Shown: positions 1 through 10,312 of the stretch, one piece after another | Layout: each line of letters opens with the position of its first letter | Numbering within the stretch: the first letter of the stretch is position 1 | Assembly: GCF_910592395.1 (NCBI RefSeq) | Contig: NC_088309.1 | Coordinates: 8,618,501 to 8,682,500, forward strand | Origin: Lineus longissimus | Lineage: Eukaryota; Nemertea; Pilidiophora; Heteronemertea; Lineidae | Length of the DNA stretch: 64,000 bases | Direction: 5' to 3' | Made by a program: the position numbers and the translations under genes | Notes under the pieces: model-generated | Database searches by the model: none | The model's input: only the letters and a program-made list of their open reading frames with translations | What the model was told of the DNA's origin: nothing

Positions 1-3000
1 GATTCCCTTGCAGCCTTGCTATCCGCGACATGAACCATCTTTACAACCAAGCATTGCGTCCCGATTAGTGTTTATTTTGCTGTGTAATCCAACAAATTGC
101 AAAGGTTACTTGAAAAAGTCGTGATTGGCAGAGTACCCAACAAACTAGCAAAACATTCTCTTCCATACCACATATTGATGCGATATGAATTCGGGCAAGG
201 ATATCAACTGCTAATAAACGCTTGCCAAAAGTTCAGCAATTGGACAGATTCAAGCCTTCGCTCGGTTTAGCAGCTTCGAGGGCGCTGCATTTGCCAAGTA
301 TGATTTTCTATAGTTTGAACATTATAGTGCATCTGATGCCGCACCATTACACCACGAAGTTTTCAGATTGATCATGAATACGTAGCGTACAACGGCATGT
401 GAACTTATATGTCTAAATAGACGTATATACGATATGATTACCAAAATGGTCGCTTAAAGTCAAAACGTGCTTCCTGTCAACTTATAGTCTCATCGTTGGC
501 AAAAATAAGAATCTTTGCAATGTGCGTCTGGCATGTTTAACCAAAATCTGCTAGATAATCACGAGTTTGCTACGCGATCTATTCTTGGCGGAACCGAATG
601 CGATATGATTTCTGTTTCAATATTGGATTGTATCTGACCTGGCTGAACTCATCATGTTCCGCGTATCAATTTACCTCCATGATTTCACAGGTGGGTGCAG
701 TATTAAAAAAATAATGTTGGTGAACTGAACATAACTACCAGTAGGTGAATATCTTATAATACACTTCTTGTCTTGCATTGCATTTAACAGAAACTGTAGC
801 CGTCGTGCAAGTGTATAAAACAGTAAGAGATACCTACATTGTACGTCATCAGTTACCTTTTATGCTATCTTCTAATAAACCTCTCAGCGCGTATATCGTA
901 TTAAGTGACTTCCGTCCTAAATGTAGTTCACCTTTAAAAAGTATAACTGCGCCGTCGACTTTTCTCCTATGTATCACATTGAACAGATGCGAGCTATTTT
1001 GGTATTTACCACCGGTATAATAATAATCAGACAGATAACGTCCTCCTATACCCAATACTTGGGTTTGCTACAGCGAACCCGTGATGAACATGGTGTCATC
1101 GTCACCCATATCGAACATACATGCCAAATCAAGGAACTGTACGAATCCATTGATGCTTTTATAAACGGGATGAAGAAATAAAACGGTATTTTCTACGCTT
1201 GATAGTCATATGTCATTATGACTGGGACCAAATTATTCTGAGGATGTCATCAACAGTTCGCCTTCAGAGTGCGAAAACAATGTATCAAAGTATACCAATT
1301 GCAAGAAGCTACGGTGGTGAAAAATGCTTTAATTCAGGAATACATTTTTGGCGCCCACACCTATCGGAGACGGAGATAATGGACTTTTTTTCGCGATCGC
1401 CACTCTGTCTGGCAAGGAGTGAAAAACCGAAGCAAATAGGCAAGATAAACAGAAATGACTGTTTTTCCGACACCTTTTGCATTCTCATACCGGCCTGCCT
1501 ACCAACTCGAACTTGATGCACTGTCCTACTCTGGCAGTAGGATGAGGCGGACTGCGATTATTTTTCAAGCTTCAGATATTCAATATGTCAGTCTGTGAGC
1601 TCACAATAACGTCACGAAATGACACTAACCAGAACAAAAAGATGGACTCGACAATGGTCTTCTAGACTTTTTTATGTTACAGAAGTACCTTCATATATAA
1701 TAACACCGTTAGTATTTACTCTTTGGCCGACATCGATTTAAGCGCATGCGTCGTAAGATATAAGATTGCTCTTGGAATACGATTGTTATGACGTCATTTC
1801 CTGAAGTCGTCACGCGTCGATATTGATCATTGTCACTTCCATTAACCCATTCGATAGTTGTTGACTAGGTGTATCCGGGAAGCACGCCATATCAATACTA
1901 AGACAGAAGATTTCTCAGAAGAATAACAGTGACACTATGAACAAGATGGTATCCAAACATGGAGCATCGCAAGCTTATGGAACATGATAATGCACTGACA
2001 GCAAGGGCGGCCAACTTAAATAATGCAATTAATCATTTCTTTTCTGCGCAGTACACATGTTCTTGCTGTTTTGGGAATCTGCAATAAAGGACTTTCGAGA
2101 GTTGTCCTCATCCACAGTATATAATCATCGAGTGACCTCTGTCTATTTCGTCATACGAGGTAATGGTGCATCATCCATATCAGTGCAAGAGGAGGTTTTT
2201 TCTTTTTTATCACAAGATACAATAAGACACAAACTTGAGTATCACTTACTGTTTATGCTTGTAAAGAGCTTTATTTTTGTTTGAAATTCTAGACAGAGTT
2301 TATTATGAGCGATGTTTTTATTTCCTAAGTCTTTGGTCTTCAGCAAAAATGTTTTCATAGCATAGAGTATGTACTGCTACATCCTCCCTAAACAGGATTT
2401 TAAGTCGTTTCTATAATACAGTCAGACAGGAGAGTGAGTTTAGAAGCGATACAAAAGTCTGCTGTAGAAGGATGAGATTGCTGTTCATGCACATCTACGA
2501 GTAGATGGTGCATTATAGGTCCTCTAAAATTGCTTACGTGAATTAATCCCTGTCACAATATCATAACTCCACCGCCTACTATTCGTACAAAGCCTCCAAA
2601 ACAAAACCTTTTCATGCGTGAAAGTACATTACTCGACTCATTGGCAGCGTTTGACCACACAATAATCATGTGATGTCACTTTTCAAGGACAAGCAAGGCA
2701 CACTGAATTCGTACAATCCCGGACATACCGGATCAACATACCACTACGCGGTAAAGGAATCGAGATTTTGCAATCTAGCCGTTCCAAGAAATTGTACATT
2801 TCCTTTGTGTTGCAGTTTTGTTGTGTTAAAAATAGATATTCTCCGCTATGACATATACTTCCACTGATATATACTGCTATCCATCACAAGAGTTGTGGCA
2901 AATTCCCATTACGCTTAAGCCCCTTCAAAGATCGTCGATTATTAGACTTAGGCAAACTTCAATGCCTCTTATATTGATGGTATCTTTACAGCATCGGGCA

Positions 3001-3806
3001 AATACTGGGCTGTATAGAAAACCATCATGACGTAAAGTAACGCTTTAAGAAGAATATGGAATTTTTGAATCTGGTTACCAGCTGTGGGAAGAATGGTAAA
3101 ACCGTTTAAAAGTTGTGTATGTATCCAAAGCTTAGTCCAAAGCCATTAAGCTTGTACTGCTGCCAGTGTGAACTATTCTCAGTAGGTGATGCGACTTTGC
3201 GCAATAGAGAAATACTTATCCGCGCGGCGGAAGAATCTACCTAAGAATGGAAATTTAAGTTACTTCGCTTGAGCTTCATCACCGAGTTACTCTACCGTCG
3301 AGATTGGACGAATGCCCACGCCATCCGTGTGCATAGCACTTTCTTGTGATTCAGGAAAATAAAAACAAACCTTCCAGAAGTGCAGTTATTAACGCACGCA
3401 AATTTGCTGAAACGTGTTACATTCAGTATTTGTCTATCAGTCTACTGGCGTGAACGGCATTGTTGAAATGAATATTGAATAATAACAAAAATTGAAATGA
3501 TCAACTTCAGGCTCAATTTTTCATTGTTTGAACGAAGAGTGGAGTCCTTTGATATTATATGTAGTTGATGAGAATGCTCGTGCTTGAAGCGTTAACTTTT
3601 CCACGTGGTATGCATCAGTAAGCAACTGATCACCAAATAGCATTTAGGGTTGAACAGCTCAAGTTCCCTGGAGCTTGAGGTGCAACTGCATAACTTCTTT
3701 AAGAAATTTGGCCGGGTAAAATTTCCCATACCATTTCTTCTTATACCTTTTTTGTTGCTGAATATTGCTTTTTTTTAAATAGCAGAACCCCAGCATTTAT
3801 ACTTAC
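1..3806. other. No confident gene; probable K2P intron
   Basis: This stretch lies downstream, on the minus strand, of the K2P exon that ends at 3807, so it is probably part of that gene's first coding intron or intergenic DNA. I searched the minus strand for the expected next exon, which should complete the GYG filter and start a His-Ile/Thr-Pro type sequence behind an AG acceptor, and did not find it. The next exon should therefore lie outside the window. Open frames here are short, lack splice support and look like chance, apart from the weak candidate listed at 1074-1181. Confidence 0.5.
1074..1181 (+). other. Weak candidate terminal coding exon, function unknown
   Basis: A 36-codon frame starts right after a possible acceptor (GTTTGCTACAG at 1063-1073) and ends at a TAA (1179-1181) that overlaps an AATAAA-like polyadenylation signal. 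The peptide has balanced, protein-like composition (RTRDEHGVIVTHIEHT, then a helical KELYESIDAFI segment). I do not recognise a family and found no partner exon on the plus strand, so this may be chance. Confidence 0.15.
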
Positions 3807-4365
3807 CTATCGTCGTAATGACTGTTACTGCAAATAATAATGCTCCAGCGTATGTCCATTTTGTTTCTTCTAAATTATTTATTCCATCCCACCCGTTTTC
3901 TTTCACTGATTTAATCAATTTCTCCTCATAAGATTTTATAAGTTGTAAGACATTTGTCCGCAGTACCTCTCTTTGGTTAAACAACTTCATTGCTTTTTCT
4001 GTTATATCCTCTATAGTATCATTACGTAACGCTAACATATCCGTCATGGCTTGTTTCTCTTTAGGGGCCTCGAGGGCCTGGAAAAGGAACCCTCCCATGA
4101 TTGAATACCCCACCACTAATCCAGATAATCCAATGTGAGAAAACAAAAATGCCCAGAATTTCTGACAACATATTTTGACCTTTCTAATGTGTTCTCGTCT
4201 CATTCTTGCTCTTTCTGCTGCCTTTTCGTCCATCATAAGTTCCACACGCGGCGCTTCCGCCAAAGCCGTAGTATCACCCATCTCAATCTGAACTGCCCCC
4301 GCGTCCACCGTAGGGGCCACGACTTCCTGCTCCGACAACGCCGTGGTTGACACAGTAGTAGACAT
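3807..4365 (-). CDS. Two-pore-domain potassium (K2P) channel, first coding exon (partial)
   Basis: This exon encodes the N-terminal 186 residues of a K2P leak potassium channel, a plasma-membrane protein that sets resting potential. With the ATG at 4365-4363 there is a 70-75 residue cytoplasmic N-terminus, which is long for the family and charged near its end. Transmembrane segment M1 follows at about residues 76-98 (HIGLSGLVVGYSIMGGFLF), then an extracellular cap of about 55 residues with a possible N-glycosylation site (Asn-Asp-Thr, about residue 115) and no cysteine. Last come the pore helix and filter start (WTYAGALLFAVTVITTIG). The exon stops after the first base of the first Gly codon of GYG, at the donor G|GTAAGT, giving a phase 1 intron. 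From memory, an intron at this point in the first pore is widely shared among animal K2P genes. A GTG five codons upstream is not a credible start. Later exons are not in the window. The subfamily cannot be set from this exon. Confidence 0.95.
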
Positions 4366-4474
4366 TATCCTTTGACACACGTTTTATTTGGAATGTAATA
4401 AATTGTCCCTGTCTCTCACACAAGTTGGACTACGTCTTCAAAAAGTTATTTTGCCGTTCACGACGCCATCAAAA
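4366..4474. promoter_or_regulatory. K2P 5' flank/5' UTR up to the duplication border
   Basis: Only about 110 bases separate the K2P start codon from the left border of the duplicated block. The stretch must hold at least part of the K2P 5' untranslated region. An A/T-rich AAATAAAAC lies about 20 bases upstream of the ATG, too close to act as a normal TATA box for this start. No promoter can be called with confidence. Confidence 0.3.
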
Positions 4475-5730
4475 AGTTTTATTCCTGAGCATATTCTGAA
4501 AACATGAACACGTTTTCTTCTTTTTGACAAAGTGCCACTGAAGCATGCCACCTGAACAATCCTTCACAGTGTAAAGATTCACCTTTTCTGTCTACCATAG
4601 TACCTACATTATACGTTCGAATCTACCTTCGCATCCTCCGTCAGAACAACTGGCGGCCCACCAGACACTAGTGGTTAATTCTTCGCGCACCCACTACGGG
4701 GCAGATTAGAAGTCAGATTGATATTTCTGATGACATCCTTGGCATAATTTTTCCCACTTTTATTCCCTAGTAATCCATATCGTGCAAACTTTCAGGCGCA
4801 GAGGTCCCGTGACGGCATAACCTCACTCGCTCTTCCGTACGCATACCGCAGGAGCATCTTCAACTTATCCGACTACGCGTGCAATTCGACTCTGGAATCC
4901 CGATATCGGCCCAAGAAGGAACTTTCAGGAACGATATGGTCTTTAGTAAAATCAATACAAGTTGATTCAGACAAATAGGAAACCAAGTAACTCCTCTTTT
5001 AGTGCACATGGATTTTCTGCACATACGAAGTCTACTTAAACGCTATTTTCTGTTCACAACTTTATTTGCTTTGGGTTTTGCGTTGAACCACATATCTTAT
5101 CCAGTTTACAAGCGACGGTTTGGCCGGCCCAGTTTAAAAACAGATTCATTAAGAACCGATCTAGACATATGTCGACAGTGTAACTAGTCTATTGGACCTG
5201 AGGGATTGGGGTTTTTTTGCTTGGAGGAAGCTCTCACCAATTCTCACTACAATAATAGGCAGGTTTCGCAACCCAAACAAACGACCAACTACGAAGGTAT
5301 GTCGTTTCATGTGCTATTCATTTAAAATAATATTTTGTTCTTGACTGCCAGAGGGATCAGGGAATTTTCAAAAGAAGTCGGCGATAAAATACGTTATGTA
5401 CCGTATTTAGTTGGTAGGTAGTCGTTTGCAGCTCTTCCTGCCTAAGCAAAATGTATGCAATATTCCTGTAAGCGTGCATGTATATCAAGGAGAATTGGAA
5501 TAAAATGGTATGTATTGTATTATCGGATCGAAACGCTAAAAAAAGGTGGAATTGCCTTCGGTTCTTTCTGTAAATCATAAATTTCGTAGAGTCTCATCAT
5601 TATATGAACGATATCTTTACCAATATACTATGTAGACGCTATGTAGCCGGTTAAAGGGCGTCTGTAAAAAAGACATGTATATCACGTGCAATATTCCTGT
5701 GTGAAACAGACGCACCAAAACCGGTTAAAT

Positions 5731-6066
5731 AGCGTTTGGAAAGTGTCAAAATAGAAAAATGCAGCAACATATTTCTTCTGATTACCAGAGAAAGTCGATT
5801 CGTTAATTATTGCTTCCAGAGATGGCACCGACTGCACTCCAGGCAGCCGGAATGAGCGCACGTCTCCTATGGCTAATGGCGTACTCCACTAATCGGTATC
5901 CCTGGCTCGGCAGTCAATTAATCTGATTATTTTTCAAATATGAAGGAATTCTTCTTGGCAATTTTGCTTAGGTCTACAGTTGATCTTTATGATAAATAGG
6001 TTATTTCGCACAAACATGGTCTTGATTATAATCGGCCTGTTGAAAAACATGCACGATAACACTAAT
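5731..6066. other. 336-bp segment present only in duplication unit 1
   Basis: In unit 2 the flanks join directly at about 14417 (GGTTAAAT then TTCATTTGG). Here 336 bases intervene. No clear terminal inverted repeat or target-site duplication is visible, so insertion in unit 1 cannot be told from deletion in unit 2. Just upstream, about 5647-5735 contains two direct CCGGTTAAA-NN-GCGT motifs roughly 73 bases apart. Confidence 0.7.
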
Positions 6067-6337
6067 TTCATTTGACGTCCTGCGGGCAACGCATTCGGGG
6101 AATTATTTGGAAATCAGGCAATAAGACCCATTGACGCCGAATTTGTGTCCTTGACTTTCATCTTGAAAAATATGAAGAATTAAAAGATACATCATAGAGT
6201 TGCTATCGAGAATTATCACTTAAACATATCTATATGAAGCCCTAACTATGTATTGGGACGAGAGGAGAATCATTGAAGAATGTTTTAAGGAATAATGCTT
6301 TTTACGGCGGGGTGATGAAACCTAAGCCTAATGTACG

Positions 6338-6343
6338 TTTATT
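6338..6343 (-). promoter_or_regulatory. AATAAA polyadenylation signal, PAN gene copy 1
   Basis: The minus strand reads AATAAA 17 bases downstream of the TGA of the copy-1 PAN gene, which supports the adjacent exon as the true 3' end. The same signal is kept in copy 2. Confidence 0.6.
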
Positions 6344-6360
6344 TTCCACTCACAAACAGA

Positions 6361-8261
6361 TCAGACATGACAGTTGCGCATTACTGCTGAAGCCGGGATA
6401 CGGGCAGGCATACGCGAACTCGGACAGACTGCAACTAGCATATAAGATATGACAAGAATGAAACTCTACATCCACAGTTATCCCGGAGCAATTGCGTTAT
6501 TTACCCTGGTCTACGTCCTTTGTCCCTTGCGCCCTGCATGAAGAGTTGCTAAGAAGACGACCGTTTAAGCAGCAGACAAAAACAAGACTTAATGGAAATT
6601 CTAAAATATGACACAAAATGCCTAATGAAAGCAAACGATAATTTGGCAACGTGGACACATATGATGTGTTCCCTCCTTCACACTGTTGTGGAGAGATTCA
6701 CTGTTGTTGGGCTTCCTTAAAGGTATGAGTGTGAGCAAATGGTTGAATGATTCCAGGAAACTTCAGTACCTCTAGGTTGAGATGGGACCAGAACGAAACC
6801 GCAGCAAAACGTATGTAGGGAAAATTACTTCACAAATTATTATACACACTTAGTTACCCCTAGTGAACATTCACTGTCACTAGGTTTAGGCGCATCTTCT
6901 ACCCTGCCTGGGATTAGAAAAATTGTAATTTTAAGGGGTAGCCTATTTGTAGTATGATAGTGATCGCAAGAAAACATGAAACGAGTTACCATTACGTGAA
7001 AGCATGACTAGCAAACTTACTGGTGTATTGGTGATATCCTTTTATCCCAATCCGTGTAAGTTTGCTTCTTGGACAAACGAATGTCTTTAGCCAACAGCTG
7101 GGGTTAAATGGTGTGGTAGGGGCAACAACCGATATATGCTGGAATGACCTACATCTTGGTCGTTTCGAACATTCCACTTTGCAGTTGCCCAGCGAGATCT
7201 TTATATGTGTGATGTCGTAACCAGGGCAATCTGCAGTTTGGTGTGTGTAACAATATTCTGAAATAAGCCTCTCATATCTGCAATTGTCTCTACATGTAGA
7301 AAATATTTTGAGACTCCGTGTATGATCGGTTTTTTCATGTTTCTTAATAGATAACAGAACATTCGCATGTTCGATGCAATGTAGTCATGCACTTCATCTC
7401 TTCACCTCACCCTGCATGCCTACAAGATGAAACTGTAGTTATACTTTTCACTTACTATGACGACCCGGTATATTATATACTTACTCGGCTTACAAACTGC
7501 AAAGAAAAGAATACAACATTGTTTACAAAAATACATGGTCAGTCACATCCAAAAATGCCAAAAATCATCTTATGAAACAGCAGTTGGACAAGGGACGTTT
7601 ATATAACTATCTACCTTTCAAATATTTTTTATATGAAAAAGAAAACTAACAAGTCAGAATGAATGGATGGTTGTTACTATAAAACCTACCGACTTTTTCA
7701 TAGTGCTTTAACCCCGGCTTTAACCTTGCTAGACTTATGTCCTTTCCAGAATGTGGAGTGATGCGGCACCTGTTGGTACCCGTCATGTACTGAAAGCCAC
7801 CACACAACGATGTTGTCGCACATAGCTGTTTGCAGGCGGGTAATGTCAAGACCTTCTGTATGTTGTAACCTCTCGTGCATGTGCCATGTCGAAGTTTCCA
7901 GCAAAAGGCTGTAACGAAGAGAATTAACACGATTTACTGGTTAGAATCTGTGAGAAATGTTCAACCTTGAAACATGCAGCACATGTCGGCTCCGCGCGAT
8001 AACCTACCTTCCAGTATGATCGACATATCTTTGCCATAAGACAGTCGTAGGAAATGCGCGAAAGCAACTGCCTGTTACGAAACACAGGATGACACGCCGA
8101 GTTACCAATTTAGACATGATTGGACTACATGTATGGTGTGTGCGTTGTCATCTGCATGTATCTTAAAATAATTTATCAAGACTCCTACCTCCGACAGTTT
8201 CCTCTAAAAGTGTCGTGAAAATCACAAACAGTAGAAAAACACAGACCCGACTTGGCTTCAT
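6361..8261 (-). CDS. Secreted protein with two PAN/apple-like domains, copy 1
   Basis: Four-exon gene read by splice sites: 8261-8189 (73 nt), 7908-7690 (219), 7257-7021 (237) and 6434-6361 (74). They join at three phase 1 boundaries to give 603 nt, a 200-residue protein. Exon 1 encodes a signal peptide (MKPSRVCVFLLFVIFTTLL). Exons 2 and 3 each encode a cysteine module sharing C-x3-C-x5-C-x(11 or 18)-C with an aromatic/Gly-rich core (CGGFQYM; CRSFQH), as in PAN/apple domains, which bind proteins or carbohydrates outside the cell. Exon 4 gives a 23-residue tail with two Cys, a TGA and a nearby AATAAA. The symmetric 1-1 phases suit shuffled extracellular modules. Immediately upstream of the ATG a TTATTATTCACAG acceptor suggests a 5' UTR intron. 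Ligand and tissue are unknown. The splice model is inferred from sequence; the last exon is the least certain. Confidence 0.8.
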
Positions 8262-9807
8262 TGCCTCCACTATGTTCTGTGAATAATAAATCTTAAAATA
8301 TCAACATGGGAATCGGACATCAACACGAAGTGAGATAAGTAATTCTCATCGATAGAGTAGGCAACAAAATCGAGTTATGGAGACTTTGTCTTTTGACTTT
8401 TCCTGGAGTTTTTCCACTTGTCATCGATACCAGTAGTATAATAACGTTATGACATACGCAGATGATAAGTCTTATATTCAAAGATTTCTTAAGTGGTACT
8501 TGTCCCAGAGAATATTTTGACGAATGGACGAAGACTAATTACCGAAAGAGAATGGGGAAGACACAAATTTTACTTACACGATGATATTTTAAGAACGTCT
8601 TTTTCGATATGGTGAACAGTCTGCACCAACGTCACCAATGTTGTACCATTCCATCAGCATAGCAACACTTGCGGTGTTTATCAATCGCGAATTAGTTACT
8701 TGTTTTATGAATATTAACAGCAGTGAATGACGGCTTATTATAAACCGCGAGATGCGGAATGCGAAAATGCGAGATGCCAACCTCGGTGAGAGAACAATGC
8801 GCCACAGGATGTATTGCAAATATGGAATCTGAAAAGGCGAACACCCATGAGACCAAGGTTGTAGTAGGGAGCTGTCCTTGTTTTGATTGGTCCATTGAAA
8901 TAGACTCCGCTGTGCGATGTGTGGAATTTAACATAATCTGTACATGCTTCCCGAAATTGGTGGCTTGCATTGGAACTAACTTTTCCCCCCTTGTCCGTCA
9001 TTAAAGGCATTCAAGTGTGTTGGTCAACCATGACTATCTCCTTTGTCCCTCCACCATAAGGCCTACTTTCCCCTTATGACATCACTATTTCGGACACTCA
9101 GCGCCCCATTTCTGGAAAGGTATATAGCCTAGGTTCGATGGTCAGACTATCCCGCGCTATTAGGGATGACCTGACGTTCGCCAGGTGCGTGCCCTGTGTT
9201 ATCGGTCAATCTTGTGTATGGTGACTTGTGCCGCCAGGCGTAACGTGAAAATAATCTTGATACATGCAGCATCCTGAAATTTTGTGGTATTATACACACA
9301 GTTTATCTTGATAAGTTGCAAAAAACTTTGTGGTCAAGATGAACATGTAGTTGCATGTAACCTTTGCATTGTCTTCGGCCCGACTATCATTGAATGGAAA
9401 AGTGGACAGCAGCGGCAGAAATCACATCTACATAGAGATGCATTTTCCTACAGGCGATTCAGCGACACACGGGCATATCATACACTCAGGCCTATCGCCA
9501 TGTACCTAGTGTGGCGGGGAAATGGGCGGGGGAACTTTTATTTCTCATTGACAGGAATTGTCGAGCATTTTATCTCATTTACGAGATCTTTCAAACGTGA
9601 AGAATCGCTCTTTGTACCACTCTAGCTCATGATGTGTCCTGAACTAAATATCTCATTTCAATGATCTCTTTGATCTCAGGCGCCTTCTTTTGAAAGAGCA
9701 TGTCACAATGATTATACCGGAAAAATCCTTCGCGGGCCACGTACAAGCCATGGTATGCATGCTTATAGGCCCACTCGTCGAGTATTTTGCCATATACATA
9801 TTACCAA
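8262..9807. other. Upstream flank of PAN copy 1, no gene seen
   Basis: This stretch holds the presumed promoter/5' UTR of the copy-1 PAN gene and duplicated DNA with several indels relative to 16952-18290. The longest open frame (9284-9625, plus strand) is broken in the other copy by a ~175-base indel, which argues against its being a gene. Confidence 0.5.
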
Positions 9808-10255
9808 GTATGGATTATCGATACTTGATATTACTTACTATATTTCACAGTTGAATTTGAATTTACTGAGAAAAATTGAACATAAAGGGTGTCCCAGAAA
9901 AAACGTCCTGCTAGTAAAAGTTCGATATGTGAACGACGAATCGATATATTTTAGGTTGGTCATTTTGTTTCCTTCACTGTGAACATTAAAGGCAATCAAT
10001 AACACTTGAATTGCTGGTGTTGATAGATGATACGTGATGACATTATCAGGGTGAACTCCAATGCAACACATAGATCTGATATGACATTTTAGGTATTCAA
10101 CTTTCAATAGCGAGACGTTTTTATTCTGGGCCATCCGATGCATTGCGTCACTAAAAAAAATTGTGGATGGAGCATAGCATCTGAGTTTTTGATGGCTATA
10201 GATAAAACATTATATTTTCAAGTTAATACATGGTTATAGATATCTGACACACAAA

Positions 10256-10261
10256 TTTATT
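10256..10261 (-). promoter_or_regulatory. AATAAA polyadenylation signal, GT62-like gene
   Basis: Minus-strand AATAAA about 50 bases after the TGA of the glycosyltransferase, in the expected place for 3' end formation. Confidence 0.55.
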
Positions 10262-10312
10262 ACCAAGGATGATCGTTTTTATGTCAGAACAGAACTGAAA
10301 AGCCGAGTCTTA

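Noticed and set aside
3727-3775. Minus-strand GGTATGGGAAATTTTACCC as the K2P exon completing GYG.
   Set aside because: It reads Trp-Tyr-Gly or Gly-Met in the possible frames, not GYG-His, lacks an acceptor and is too close to the donor.
5002-5187. Plus-strand 61-codon frame with a hydrophobic stretch (YFLFTTLFALGFAL), also present in unit 2 at 13637-13861.
   Set aside because: Its conservation is explained by the duplication; the N-terminal part is in different frames in the two copies because of a small indel, and there is no initiation or splice context.
7698-7904. Second minus-strand frame overlapping the first PAN exon (also 16388-16594).
   Set aside because: Shadow of the PAN1 exon in another frame; it runs to a stop and has no domain features.
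9284-9625. 113-codon plus-strand frame upstream of the GT62 segment.
   Set aside because: Broken by a ~175-base indel in the sister unit; no motif recognised.
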